Shown: positions 45,701 through 53,247 of the stretch, piece by piece
Layout: each line of letters opens with the position of its first letter
How positions within the stretch are numbered: position 1 is the first letter of the stretch
Translations under genes and position numbers: made by a program
Notes under the pieces: generated by a model
Databases searched by the model: none
What the model was told of the DNA's origin: nothing
What the model saw: the letters and a program-made list of their open reading frames with translations, nothing else
NCBI GenBank assembly: GCA_017466825.1
Contig: JAFTTJ010000017.1
Location: 1 to 64,000 of the forward strand
DNA from: Clostridia bacterium
GTDB taxonomy: Bacteria > Bacillota > Clostridia > Christensenellales > Borkfalkiaceae
Direction of reading: 5' to 3'
Length of the DNA: 64,000 nt

Positions 45701-46257
45701 ACGTTAACGTTCTCGTAGTAGACACCGAAGTTTACTCTAACACCGGCGGTCAAGCAAGTAAGTCTACTCCTACCGGCTCTGTTGCTAAATTCGCCGCAGG
45801 CGGTAAGAGAGTTAAGAAAAAGGACCTTGGTATGATGGCTATGAGTTACGGTTACGTTTACGTTGCTCAATGCTCTATGGGCGCTAACAAACAACAATTC
45901 CTTAACGCTATCGTAGAAGCAGAAGCATACGACGGACCTTCGCTCCTTATCTGCTACGCTCCTTGTATCAACCACGGTATCAAGATGAGCCAATCTCAAC
46001 TTGAAGGAAAGAGAGCCGTTGACGCAGGTTATTGGCACCTTTACAGATACAACCCCGATAAGGTTGGCACGGACGTAAATCCCTTCACTTTAGACAGTAA
46101 AGATCCTACCGCAAGTTATAAAGATTTCCTTCTTGGCGAAAACAGATACGCAACCTTGAAAAAATCTCAACCCGAACTTGCTGAAAAACTTTTTGAAACT
46201 GCTGAAGAAGAAAACACCGCAAGACTTAACTCTTATAAAAAACTTGCTAACAAGTAA
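42736..46257 (+). CDS. nifJ: pyruvate:ferredoxin (flavodoxin) oxidoreductase
   Basis: Oxidises pyruvate to acetyl-CoA and CO2, reducing ferredoxin; the key enzyme of anaerobic pyruvate use. This 1173-residue single chain holds all domains: domain I with YPITPSSPMAEVADEW (27-42), two [4Fe-4S] ferredoxin motifs (CIQCNQCAFVCPHACYRP near 690 and CMGCEVCATVCP near 740), the proximal cluster CAGCGETPY near 810, and the thiamine-diphosphate site GDGWAYDIGYGGLDH near 970 with YSNTGGQ. Strong promoter, GGAGG and biased codon use suggest high expression. Long antisense ORFs inside it are shadows. Confidence 0.97.
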   Translation: MKVMTIDGNTAASHVAYAFSEVAAIYPITPSSPMAEVADEWATVGRTNMFGQTLRLAEMQSEAGAAGAVHGALSAGALTVTYTASQGLLLMIPNMYKISGELLPCVFHVSARALAAHSLNIFGDHSDVMACRQTGFAMLASNSVQEVMDLALVAHLSTLKSKVPFLHFFDGFRTSHEVSKIEAIDYEDMKKLVDMKDIEDFRSRALNPDHPIQKGTAQNSDTYFQNRETANKYYEATPAIVQKMMDKVSALTGRSYHLFDYVGAPDAENVIVVMGSGADAIEETINKMNAEGHKVGVVKVRLYRPFATKAFLKALPKTTKKIAVLDRTKEPGSLGEPLYLDVCSALFENGKKKIKVVGGRYGLGSKEFNPSMIYAVYKNLEQANPKNHFTVGIYDDVTNTSLDFSTQYNAAPAGTVSCKFYGLGSDGTVGANKNSIKIIGDHTDMYAQGYFFYDSKKSGGITVSHLRFGKTPIQSSYLIDAADFIACSQPSYVTRYDMVTDLKDGGKFLLNCEWNTPELLAKNLPATMKQTLAKKNAKLFVIDAIKIAQAIGLGGRTNAIMQAAFFKINPEIMPYAEAEDWMKQYVKKSYGKKGDAVVNMNYAAIDKASSELVEIAIPADWATATDGAAPAKVADDKYFKEVVHPILTLKGDKLPSSAFNADGSVPTGTTRFEKRGVAVKIPAWNADNCIQCNQCAFVCPHACYRPVLVKEGSERPATFKTKAAIGMKGYEYRMQVSPLDCMGCEVCATVCPTKEDKRAITMVTLDSVVAEETVNYEFSETVPAVDTSVFKPTTVKGSQFNKPLFEFSGACAGCGETPYIKVITQLFGDRMVVANATGCSSIYGGSSPTCPYTKNAEGKGPAWANSLFEDNAEYGYGFNLAYTQRRAKLADAMRRALELNLRGRVGDAFKLWLENKKSADITKQVAKTLEIALPSAIKNNKGELKEILKEVEASLDCVIKKSIWIIGGDGWAYDIGYGGLDHVLAMGEDVNVLVVDTEVYSNTGGQASKSTPTGSVAKFAAGGKRVKKKDLGMMAMSYGYVYVAQCSMGANKQQFLNAIVEAEAYDGPSLLICYAPCINHGIKMSQSQLEGKRAVDAGYWHLYRYNPDKVGTDVNPFTLDSKDPTASYKDFLLGENRYATLKKSQPELAEKLFETAEEENTARLNSYKKLANK

Positions 46258-46281
46258 TAGAGTTTAACTCAAATAAAACTT

Positions 46282-46312
46282 ACGCCCCACGGCAGTCGCC
46301 GTGGGGTGTTTT
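46282..46312 (+). terminator. terminator of the oxidoreductase gene
   Basis: The 12-bp stem ACGCCCCACGGC/GCCGTGGGGTGT has a four-base loop and a short T tail. Confidence 0.88.
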
Positions 46313-46412
46313 CCATAAATAACCGCCTATATGCTCGTGATTTACAATTTTGCCGTTTAAAAGGCGTTAATAAACGAATAAAAAAAGTAAATACTCCGAT
46401 TATAAAAAAATA

Positions 46413-46439
46413 TGGGCGACGGCTTTTTGCCGTCGCCCA
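46413..46439 (-). terminator. terminator of the lipoprotein metallopeptidase gene
   Basis: TGGGCGACGGC/GCCGTCGCCCA stem with a five-base loop; T-rich sequence follows on both strands. Confidence 0.92.
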
Positions 46440-46443
46440 CTTT

Positions 46444-47988
46444 TTAATCAATATTAACATTTTTATATTTGTTTCGAATATGCGTTTCCCACTCTAATGC
46501 AAGCTGTTCCCATGTTTTATCGGTAACTTCTTCTATTGTTTCGGGGTAAAGCATTAAATTATACACCGTTCTCTCTCCGTACAAATCAATTAAGTAACGA
46601 CTAAAAGAATTCAAAGATTGTGCTCCTGTCAAATACTCTAACCTGTAATAATTATTGATATAGCATAAAATATCCCATGCTTCAAAAAAATCGTTTCTAC
46701 CAAATTCATATGGACGCCCTACATAAGTATCAAATAACTTAATACCACCTTCCTTTTTTCCGAAAGTACTTTCCATTGCTAATTGTACATATTTTGAATT
46801 AGAAGAACCAATTTCGCAAAAAGCTTGAGATTGCCAAGTGGATGGATTTCCCTTATTTAATAGATACTCAATGTGATGATAAAATTCGTGCAAATACGGA
46901 CGTATAGAGGTAATATATGCAATATGCGTAGATGCATAATATTGACCCATGCTTCCTGCGCGGATAAACCGTGTAGTCGAATCATTTTGGGAATCAAGCC
47001 ATTTAATGGTAATTATATTGGTTTGATCTTTAAGTTCAAAATATTCAACAGCAGTTGTAATTTCATTGTTTATTGTATTTGCAGTTTCATATATCAATTG
47101 ATAAGAACCCCAATAATCCCCATACAGGTTTTCCATCGTATCATGATAATTACAATCTATGATAAGTTCAGCATATGTAGTCATGATTCGCAGTTGTACA
47201 TTTTCACCATAAAATGCATATCCACACAGCGGTCGATCAAAATTGATTGAAAGATTATTTGCATAAGAAGACAGATGCAAATAATAATCATCTAACTGCT
47301 TATCTATCGGCTGTTTTAATGATTGTTCCCATTCGATATTCTTAAAAATTTGTATCGCAAGAGATTTGCTATTATTTACCATTTCTTTTGTAGCAAACTT
47401 CGTTGTAAAGGTCGGGTATAATAATTGGATGGCTTTTGGATTTTCAAAAAAGAAAGTATCCAACTCCTTTCCATCAATGGTAGAAATGATATCCGTTTTC
47501 CATCCTAATTCCCTTGCTATGGTATTAGATAAAGCATACGCATATCCATAATCAATATAATCACCAAAAATTCCTTGTAATGTTACAAGTACTTGTTGCC
47601 AGCTTTTCAATTCTGATAGTGATATGTATACTGCGTTATCATTGCTTTCGCTGAAACTATATCCGTAGTCAGTACCATAATAGTTCATCTTATCAACATT
47701 TACACCATACATATGTAGAAATTGCAACAGTGTTCGTTGCGCATTAATAAAATCATCTGCTTGTTTTGCATTACTCGTAAAACAGAAAAAGACATTACCA
47801 TCTACGGTTGTGGTAAGCGCATCTTTTTTAACCCATCCATCTACTGTTGCCGGCTGAACAAACGTCCCTTGTTTAGTTGAAAAACTATAACTTTTCTTTG
47901 CTGTCAATTCGCCATTTCTACAACCAAAAAGCATAACAATAATAAAAAGCAAGCAAAAAGCCAATATTGTTTTGTATGTTTTCTTCAT
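46444..47988 (-). CDS. lipoprotein with HExxH metallopeptidase motif
   Basis: A 514-residue protein of unknown family. Residues 1-23 are a lipoprotein signal peptide ending in the lipobox LFGC. Near residue 366 is YLHEFYHHIEYLL, an HExxH zinc-peptidase motif, and a second acidic region lies further on (GRNDFFEAWDIL, where a third ligand Glu is expected). It probably sits on the outer face of the membrane. Its codon use is clearly more AT-rich than its neighbours' (many AAT, TAT and ATA codons), which suggests recent transfer. It has its own promoter and terminator. Confidence 0.65.
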   Translation of the reverse strand: MKKTYKTILAFCLLFIIVMLFGCRNGELTAKKSYSFSTKQGTFVQPATVDGWVKKDALTTTVDGNVFFCFTSNAKQADDFINAQRTLLQFLHMYGVNVDKMNYYGTDYGYSFSESNDNAVYISLSELKSWQQVLVTLQGIFGDYIDYGYAYALSNTIARELGWKTDIISTIDGKELDTFFFENPKAIQLLYPTFTTKFATKEMVNNSKSLAIQIFKNIEWEQSLKQPIDKQLDDYYLHLSSYANNLSINFDRPLCGYAFYGENVQLRIMTTYAELIIDCNYHDTMENLYGDYWGSYQLIYETANTINNEITTAVEYFELKDQTNIITIKWLDSQNDSTTRFIRAGSMGQYYASTHIAYITSIRPYLHEFYHHIEYLLNKGNPSTWQSQAFCEIGSSNSKYVQLAMESTFGKKEGGIKLFDTYVGRPYEFGRNDFFEAWDILCYINNYYRLEYLTGAQSLNSFSRYLIDLYGERTVYNLMLYPETIEEVTDKTWEQLALEWETHIRNKYKNVNID

Positions 47989-48071
47989 TCTTTTTCACCT
48001 CTTACCTTATATAATTTTCACCATAATTCATCATTGTTCTGCTCGCCAAATTCTTATTAATCGGTGAGTTT

Positions 48072-48100
48072 ATTATAAACTAAAATCAACTTTAATGCAA
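48072..48100 (-). promoter_or_regulatory. promoter of the lipoprotein gene
   Basis: On the minus strand, TTGCAT and TATAAT are spaced 17 bases apart, about 80 bp before the start codon. Confidence 0.75.
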
Positions 48101-48120
48101 TCTATTTTTTTGTAAATGTT

Positions 48121-48199
48121 CTTTTCCCTTAAAATCTTTGCTACGCAAATATTTTTGGGAGCCCTATATATCCTTGGTAAGGCCTAAGGTCACCTTAAT
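48121..48199. repeat. dispersed sequence related to 57158-57201, with tRNA-like segment
   Basis: CTTTTCCCTTAAAATCTTT, then TTTTTGGGAGCC, resembles CTTTTCCCACAAAATCTTT and TTTATGGGAGACC at 57158-57201. Just after it, TCCTTGGTAAGG and AGGTCACC repeat 20 bases of the neighbouring tRNA-Thr (anticodon stem and variable region) in the opposite orientation. It may be a remnant of a mobile element; no gene is seen. Confidence 0.45.
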
Positions 48200-48201
48200 A
48201 A

Positions 48202-48237
48202 AAAAAGAAGGAAACCAAAAAGGATTTCCTTCTTTTT
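48202..48237 (-). terminator. terminator of tRNA-Thr
   Basis: AAAAAGAAGGAAA/TTTCCTTCTTTTT stem with a ten-base loop and T-rich tail on the minus strand. Confidence 0.88.
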
Positions 48238-48238
48238 A

Positions 48239-48314
<76 letters not shown>

Positions 48315-48343
48315 ATTCACGATTTTTCGTGCCAGCGTGTATT

Positions 48344-48372
48344 ATTGTAACATATCGTTTTAAAAAAGGCAA
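48344..48372 (-). promoter_or_regulatory. tRNA-Thr promoter
   Basis: On the minus strand, TTGCCT and TACAAT are spaced 17 bases apart, ending 30 bp before the tRNA. Confidence 0.8.
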
Positions 48373-48412
48373 GTTTTTTAAGCAACTTTTTACATTTTAT
48401 TCTAAAATTTTT

Positions 48413-48435
48413 ACGGGCGGAAAATTTCCGCCCGT
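48413..48435. terminator. hairpin terminator of the transglutaminase-like gene
   Basis: ACGGGCGG/CCGCCCGT stem five bases after the stop codon. The T tail is better on the plus strand than on the minus strand. Confidence 0.65.
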
Positions 48436-48440
48436 TTTTG

Positions 48441-50915
48441 CTATTTTTTATTCTCTTTTCCCTTTTTAGGTTTTTTTCTAATTAGAGCAATTATTATCGC
48501 TAAAAAGATTATCGTGGCTAAAATGCCACCGCCCGCTATAAGCAAGTTAGTCGTTTGTTTATCCAAAGTTCCGCTCATTAAGGCTTTGAAAAAGTCTAGT
48601 TTTTGCAAAGTTTCCGTTTGAGAGTTTCCGCACTCGCAACTGCGAGTCCTTTCCCCTTCGGCAAAGACGGTTGCAGGCGTTTTTTCAACCCACTCGCCGT
48701 AAGTATGCTCGGCATAGTCGGTTTTTGCTCCGCAAGCGCATTCCTTCCAATGCTCGGTAGCCGAATACGTCCACTCGGTTGAAAATTCGTGACCTTTAGC
48801 AACTAAAAACGTAGTTTCAGTTTGAGTAGTAAATAAATCGCTCGTAAAAGTAGCGGTAAAAGTTACGTCGCCTTCAGTTTCGCAATCGACGTTTTCAACG
48901 CTAGCCGTAACGCTACCATTTTCGGTAACGACGTGAGTTTCATCCCTACTGCAAACGACGGTTGCAACGCACTTTTTCAAGGCGAATTCCCACTCGTATA
49001 CGGGCGCGCCAAAATCGTGTCCTAATGGCGAAATATCGACTTCTACGGCGACTTTTACACCGCTTTTATCATAATCATATACCCCTTTTCCACCTTCGGT
49101 ACACTTGGGCGGTTCTTTAACCGAATATACGTATTCGCTAGACTCTAAATTGGGTAAATCGTAAGTTTCAACGTGAGCGTTATCATACTCGCAAACCCTT
49201 TGCGCAATACCGCCGTTTTGCTCGGTTGGGGCGGTTTTCACCGACCAGTTTCCGTAGTCGTGCCCGTGGGCGAGTTTGCCAAGTTTATAATCTACGAAAC
49301 CGCAAACGGGGCAAGTTGCCGATAGTTCTTCGTCATCTTCACAAGACTGTTCGACGACTATTTCCCACTCAGACGGTTCGCAAATGGACTCAACGCTCAT
49401 ACCAAGCGATAGCGCTATATCGTAAAGCGTATAACCGTGATGGGTTTTAAATTTAAAATCGCTACTACAATCTTTAAAAGTATTTTCTTCAATAAAAGTG
49501 TCGCCTAAAACGACAACCTTTTTAAGCGAAGTAAAGCCGACGAAAGAGTTCTTATATATCGTGCTAACGCCCGACCTAATTTCGATTTCTTCTATATTAT
49601 TTGCGTAGAGCGACCAAGGCGCAATTTCGGGTAAAATAAAGGATTTTATATTGCCGTTCCCCGAAATAATCAACTTATAGGCGGGGTTTAATAGGGTATG
49701 CCCTTCCGCTTGATATAAACTTGCAAGCATACTGCCATTGCCCGAAGAAGACACGTCCCACTCATTTTCCTTGACGGGAGCGCCGTATTTTTCCAATGAA
49801 ATTTCAGGCTGATTTAAAAACTCTACGCCGTTTTGCGACGCCACGTTTTTATCAACGTGCGAATCCTTAAAAGCGTAACCGTCAACGATAGTATTTGCGC
49901 CGACTAATAAGTACTCGTGATTTTCATAACCCGAAATTTTATCGTTTATGCCGTCGACTTTGGGATCGTTCCACGTTACGTCAACGCCGTACCATTCGCC
50001 GTTTTCCATTTGAACGAGAGCCCACATATGCGCTTCACCCTTGGCGTCACCGCTGACGAGCGTACAAGGAATTTCCGTCCTATCGCAAAGAACTTTAAAA
50101 GCCCTTGCGTAACCTTCGCAAACGGGTGCGTAAGGCGAAGTAGCGTCGTGACCTAGCAATGCGCAACGGCTATCACGATTAGTATCGCCAATTACGTTTG
50201 CATAAGCGTTGTTTTTGGTGATCCAATCGTTAAAATACTCTACTTTTTCATAGCGAGTTGCGTCAACGTCCAATCCGCTTAATATCTCGTTTACAGCGTT
50301 ATTTACCGCAGTTATTTGCTCGTAAATATCAAAATCCCCGTTTACGTACTCGTTAGAGCGAATATCGTAATCGTCGCCTTTTAGACTAAAAGTTATTTTT
50401 TGAGTATAAGTGATATTGCCAGCCGAGTCGTAACCCATTGATTGTTGCGACCCCATACTAATCTGCCCCGAAAGCCAAAAGACTTGCGGATAATCCCTAT
50501 CGAAAGCGTAATACGCCGAACTGATATAGGCAAAACTCTCAGTTTTATTGGCTTCTACGATAGGCGCAACCGCCGCTCTGACCTTATCTTCAACGCTACC
50601 GCTTGCTCCGACGTCGTAAGTAGTAGCCCCTTCGATAACCCTTACCGAGTAAGACTCGAGCGAGCCGTCGATTAAGGCGTCGTTTTCGCCGTCGCCGTCG
50701 CTATTTTCAACTAGCCAGTCGTAAAAGTCGCGAGCGTACTTGGCGGTGGTAAAATCAACCCTATCAATCCACTTTTGATGGTTGCCACTATTTAGCGGTA
50801 CGGAAAAATCCGCCACAGCCGTAGCGTAATTAAAACCTACTAAACTTAATATAAAGGCAAAAAATAAAGTAAATATAACGGCTAATTTTTTAAAAGAATA
50901 AATAGATTTTTTCAT
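48441..50915 (-). CDS. surface transglutaminase-like protein
   Basis: An 824-residue exported protein: signal peptide (1-32), a transglutaminase-core domain with catalytic Cys in VCEGYARAF near residue 262, His in GEAHMWALV and Asp in VDVTWNDP, then Cys-paired modules (for example CPVCGFVDYKLG and ECACGAKTDYAEHTYGEWVE), and a C-terminal membrane helix (about 790-815) with a Lys-rich tail. It is probably anchored with its catalytic domain outside, acting on surface proteins or as a cysteine peptidase. A copy of the dispersed motif lies inside the coding region. Confidence 0.82.
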   Translation of the reverse strand: MKKSIYSFKKLAVIFTLFFAFILSLVGFNYATAVADFSVPLNSGNHQKWIDRVDFTTAKYARDFYDWLVENSDGDGENDALIDGSLESYSVRVIEGATTYDVGASGSVEDKVRAAVAPIVEANKTESFAYISSAYYAFDRDYPQVFWLSGQISMGSQQSMGYDSAGNITYTQKITFSLKGDDYDIRSNEYVNGDFDIYEQITAVNNAVNEILSGLDVDATRYEKVEYFNDWITKNNAYANVIGDTNRDSRCALLGHDATSPYAPVCEGYARAFKVLCDRTEIPCTLVSGDAKGEAHMWALVQMENGEWYGVDVTWNDPKVDGINDKISGYENHEYLLVGANTIVDGYAFKDSHVDKNVASQNGVEFLNQPEISLEKYGAPVKENEWDVSSSGNGSMLASLYQAEGHTLLNPAYKLIISGNGNIKSFILPEIAPWSLYANNIEEIEIRSGVSTIYKNSFVGFTSLKKVVVLGDTFIEENTFKDCSSDFKFKTHHGYTLYDIALSLGMSVESICEPSEWEIVVEQSCEDDEELSATCPVCGFVDYKLGKLAHGHDYGNWSVKTAPTEQNGGIAQRVCEYDNAHVETYDLPNLESSEYVYSVKEPPKCTEGGKGVYDYDKSGVKVAVEVDISPLGHDFGAPVYEWEFALKKCVATVVCSRDETHVVTENGSVTASVENVDCETEGDVTFTATFTSDLFTTQTETTFLVAKGHEFSTEWTYSATEHWKECACGAKTDYAEHTYGEWVEKTPATVFAEGERTRSCECGNSQTETLQKLDFFKALMSGTLDKQTTNLLIAGGGILATIIFLAIIIALIRKKPKKGKENKK
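49671..49680 (+). repeat. dispersed CRACTTATAG motif, copy 11
   Basis: AATAATCAACTTATAGGCGG followed by GGTTT, inside the transglutaminase-like gene (antisense). Confidence 0.6.
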
Positions 50916-50989
50916 ATTAGTCCTGCGAGTAATTTATTTTATATTATGATTATATCACAAGCGCATAAAAAAATAAAGAATTTAACGAA

Positions 50990-51016
50990 AATAGCGGTGG
51001 AAAATTTCCACCGCTA
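50990..51016. terminator. terminator of the DeoR-ParA-ParB operon
   Basis: ATAGCGGTGG/CCACCGCTAT stem with a seven-base loop; TTTT follows on the minus strand. Confidence 0.85.
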
Positions 51017-51087
51017 TCAAATTGTTTATTTACCAAAATTAGTATAGACTAAAGGCTTTATTTTACTTTTAAAAGGAATACCCTAGC

Positions 51088-51097
51088 CTATAAGTCG
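51088..51097 (-). repeat. dispersed CRACTTATAG motif, copy 12
   Basis: Minus-strand TTAATAATCGACTTATAGGC, between the ParB-like stop and its terminator. Confidence 0.6.
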
Positions 51098-51122
51098 ATT
51101 ATTAAGAGATTTTTCTTGTTTA

Positions 51123-51608
51123 TTAAAGCAAGTAATAAGGCATTTCTTCTTCGCCAAGGCGTTTAATTACATTAAACTTTTCTTCGTGAAGGTCTACCTT
51201 TTCTTGCTTTTTAGCCTTCTTTTTGGGGGCTACTTTTTCAACTTCAATAACCTTTTCAACAATCTTTTCGACTATTTTTTCCTTAGGCTCAAACTTTTTA
51301 AGTTCTTTACAAATCTTTGCGCTATCGCCCGAAATGATTACGGCTTTGACGGTTTTTGCGCCGAGAGTTTTAAGCGCGGTAAGCCTTTTTGCGCCGTCGA
51401 CCACCTTGAGCGCAGAAGAATTTTCTTCTAAAACTACGGGTAAAATTACACCGTAAGTTTTTACAGAAGCGAGCACGTCGCTATCCTGAACTTCGCTAAA
51501 TGAAATAGTAGACAAATCAACGTCTACAACGCTACTGCCTGCAAGCGAAACAATATCTTTTTTAGAGTTTGCTACTACTCTTTTTAAACTGCCCTTACCT
51601 ACTGCCAT
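51123..51608 (-). CDS. short ParB N-domain protein with coiled-coil and basic tail
   Basis: A 161-residue partner for the adjacent ParA. Residues about 28-100 resemble the ParB/Srx nucleotide-binding fold (VASVKTYG-like ASVKTYGVILPVVL, VVDGAKRLTALKTLGAKTV), with the usual GERR motif altered to DGAKR. There is no ParB helix-turn-helix. Residues 108-125 are a short coiled-coil repeat (EKIVEKIVEKVIEVEK), followed by a Lys-rich patch and a conserved-looking end, KRLGEEEMPYYLL. Such a protein is unlikely to spread on parS. It could tether cargo for ParA. It starts 12 bases after parA. Confidence 0.75.
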   Translation of the reverse strand: MAVGKGSLKRVVANSKKDIVSLAGSSVVDVDLSTISFSEVQDSDVLASVKTYGVILPVVLEENSSALKVVDGAKRLTALKTLGAKTVKAVIISGDSAKICKELKKFEPKEKIVEKIVEKVIEVEKVAPKKKAKKQEKVDLHEEKFNVIKRLGEEEMPYYLL

Positions 51609-51620
51609 TTTACCTTCTCC

Positions 51621-52400
51621 TTAATAAATTGCCAATATTTCGTCAGCAAGAGCCTTATATTCAAGCGCGCTCCTAGACGATTTTTTATAACTGCCGACGG
51701 GCTTGCTATTGTCTTGCGCCCATTCGACCGAACTGTCAAGATGGATAACGTTTTCAAAAACCGTAATACCTTCGGTTTCTTTTAGGGTTTCCATAGTTTG
51801 TTTAAAATAATTCTTTCTCGCGTCGACCTTGGTTACGACAACCCCTAAAAGGTCTAGACTTGGCGAGAGTTCTTTAACTTGGTTTATAAATTCAAACATA
51901 TTAGCCAAGCCGAAAAGCCCCCACGGACTTGCTTCAACGGGCAAAATTATCTTGTCCGAAGCGCATAAAATATTCATTACCCAACATCCGAGCGTAGGTG
52001 GCGCGTCGATTAAAACGTAATCGTAAACATTACTATCTACGATAGGTTTTAACATCTTTTTAAGAATAAATTCCCTTTGCCACTTAGTAAAGAGTTCAAA
52101 TTCGACCGAACTCATAAGGGTTGACGAAGGAATAATATCCACGCCGTCGTATTCGGTGTGATAAATATAATCGGTAAGGTCTTTTTGCTCTTTAATAGCG
52201 CTATAAAGATTCTTGTCGCCTCCCGCTATTTCTAGAGCAACTTCTTCAGAAAAATACGAAAGGGTTAAGTTAAGTTGCATATCGCCGTCGATAAGCAATA
52301 CTTTTTTGCCCGCCTTTGAAAATGCGTAAGCAAGGCTAGCGCAGGTCGTAGACTTACCGCTACCACCTTTGTTGTTAGCAAAACAAATGATTTTAGTCAC
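51621..52400 (-). CDS. ParA-family ATPase
   Basis: A 259-residue ParA/MinD-type ATPase with deviant Walker A KGGSGKST (11-18, both signature Lys present), switch I near LIDGDMQLNLT, Walker B DYVLIDAPPTLG, and a C-terminal helical region. ParA proteins form DNA-bound gradients that move plasmids, chromosomes or protein cargoes such as carboxysomes. It lies three bases after deoR and twelve before the ParB-like gene, downstream of the microcompartment operon. The true soj-spo0J pair is normally near the replication origin with a full-length ParB, which this is not. Confidence 0.85.
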   Translation of the reverse strand: MTKIICFANNKGGSGKSTTCASLAYAFSKAGKKVLLIDGDMQLNLTLSYFSEEVALEIAGGDKNLYSAIKEQKDLTDYIYHTEYDGVDIIPSSTLMSSVEFELFTKWQREFILKKMLKPIVDSNVYDYVLIDAPPTLGCWVMNILCASDKIILPVEASPWGLFGLANMFEFINQVKELSPSLDLLGVVVTKVDARKNYFKQTMETLKETEGITVFENVIHLDSSVEWAQDNSKPVGSYKKSSRSALEYKALADEILAIY

Positions 52401-52403
52401 CTT

Positions 52404-53171
52404 TTATTCCTCCGGATAAATACATTCTGTGCCCGTTGCCCTAAACTTTTCAAGCCAACCTTCGGGCGGTTTTACGTCGGTAACGATAACGTCAATATCG
52501 CTCAAATTGCCGACCACGTTAAATGCAATGCGGTCGAACTTTGAACTGTCAACCGCCAAAATACGCTTGTCGCAGTTTTCAAGCATTGCCCTTTTCGTCG
52601 ACGCGTGCAAGTCGTTAGAGTCGGTAAAGCCCTTGTTGATATCAAAGCCCTTGCAAGAGATTATCGAAGCGTTTACGTGGAAACCCGAAATCATCTTGTC
52701 CGCAGACGAACCTACGAGAGCCAAAGAATCTTCTCCCAAAAGCCCACCCGTTGAAAAAATCTTCCAATTTTTTTGGTCTTTGAGTTCGATTAAAATTTCA
52801 AGCGAGTTGGTGATGATTGTCATATTTTTACGCTCTTTAATGCGCTTTGCAATAAAGAGAGCCGTTGACGAACAGTCGAGCATTAAACTCGTGTTGTCCT
52901 TAATAAAATGCGAAAGTATCTCTGCGATTTTTTGCTTACCGACAACGTTTGTTCTCTTTCTTACGGCAAGGGGTAAATCGCCCTGCGCGTTTTCGTTTAA
53001 AACCGCTCCGCCGTAGGCTTTTACGACGAGTCCTTCGTGTTCGAGCTTTTCTAAATCGCGCCTAATCGTTTCTTCCGAAACTTCAAATAATTTTGAAAGT
53101 TCGCTTACGACGACCTTCTTTTCAGTTTGAAGTATAGATAATATTCTATTTTTTCTCTCTACTGCTAACAT
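52404..53171 (-). CDS. DeoR-family transcriptional regulator
   Basis: A 255-residue repressor: N-terminal winged helix (RKNRILSILQTEKKVVVSEL, VSEETIRRDLEKLEHEGLV, KAYGGAVL) and a DeoR sugar-phosphate sensor domain (about 75-235) with IAKRIKERKNMTIITNSLEI and CKGFDINKGFTDSN. DeoR proteins usually release DNA when they bind a phosphorylated sugar, which would fit fuculose- or rhamnulose-1-phosphate here. The likely target is the inverted repeat at 62375-62427. It follows the microcompartment operon terminator and heads a three-gene unit. Confidence 0.9.
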   Translation of the reverse strand: MLAVERKNRILSILQTEKKVVVSELSKLFEVSEETIRRDLEKLEHEGLVVKAYGGAVLNENAQGDLPLAVRKRTNVVGKQKIAEILSHFIKDNTSLMLDCSSTALFIAKRIKERKNMTIITNSLEILIELKDQKNWKIFSTGGLLGEDSLALVGSSADKMISGFHVNASIISCKGFDINKGFTDSNDLHASTKRAMLENCDKRILAVDSSKFDRIAFNVVGNLSDIDVIVTDVKPPEGWLEKFRATGTECIYPEE

Positions 53172-53191
53172 CTTTTCCTTCCTTTACAAAA

Positions 53192-53217
53192 AATTGCAAA
53201 CCCGAAAGTTTGCAATT
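53192..53217 (-). terminator. terminator at the end of the microcompartment operon
   Basis: AATTGCAAAC/GTTTGCAATT stem with a six-base loop and a T6 tail on the minus strand, between the PduT-like gene and deoR. No clear promoter for deoR is seen, so partial read-through is likely. Confidence 0.85.
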
Positions 53218-53247
53218 AAAATCTACCCGTCGTAGCGGGCCGTATAA

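Noticed and set aside
45274..46038. 254-codon open frame antisense to the pyruvate:ferredoxin oxidoreductase gene
   Set aside because: It mirrors the strongly biased codons of the real gene, has no recognisable domain and no ribosome-binding site; other antisense frames there and in the ribosomal cluster were rejected for the same reason.
51123..52400. Reading the ParA/ParB-like pair as the chromosomal soj-spo0J system
   Set aside because: The partner lacks the helix-turn-helix and dimerisation region of Spo0J, its GERR motif is altered, and no origin genes (dnaA, rpmH, gidB) are nearby.
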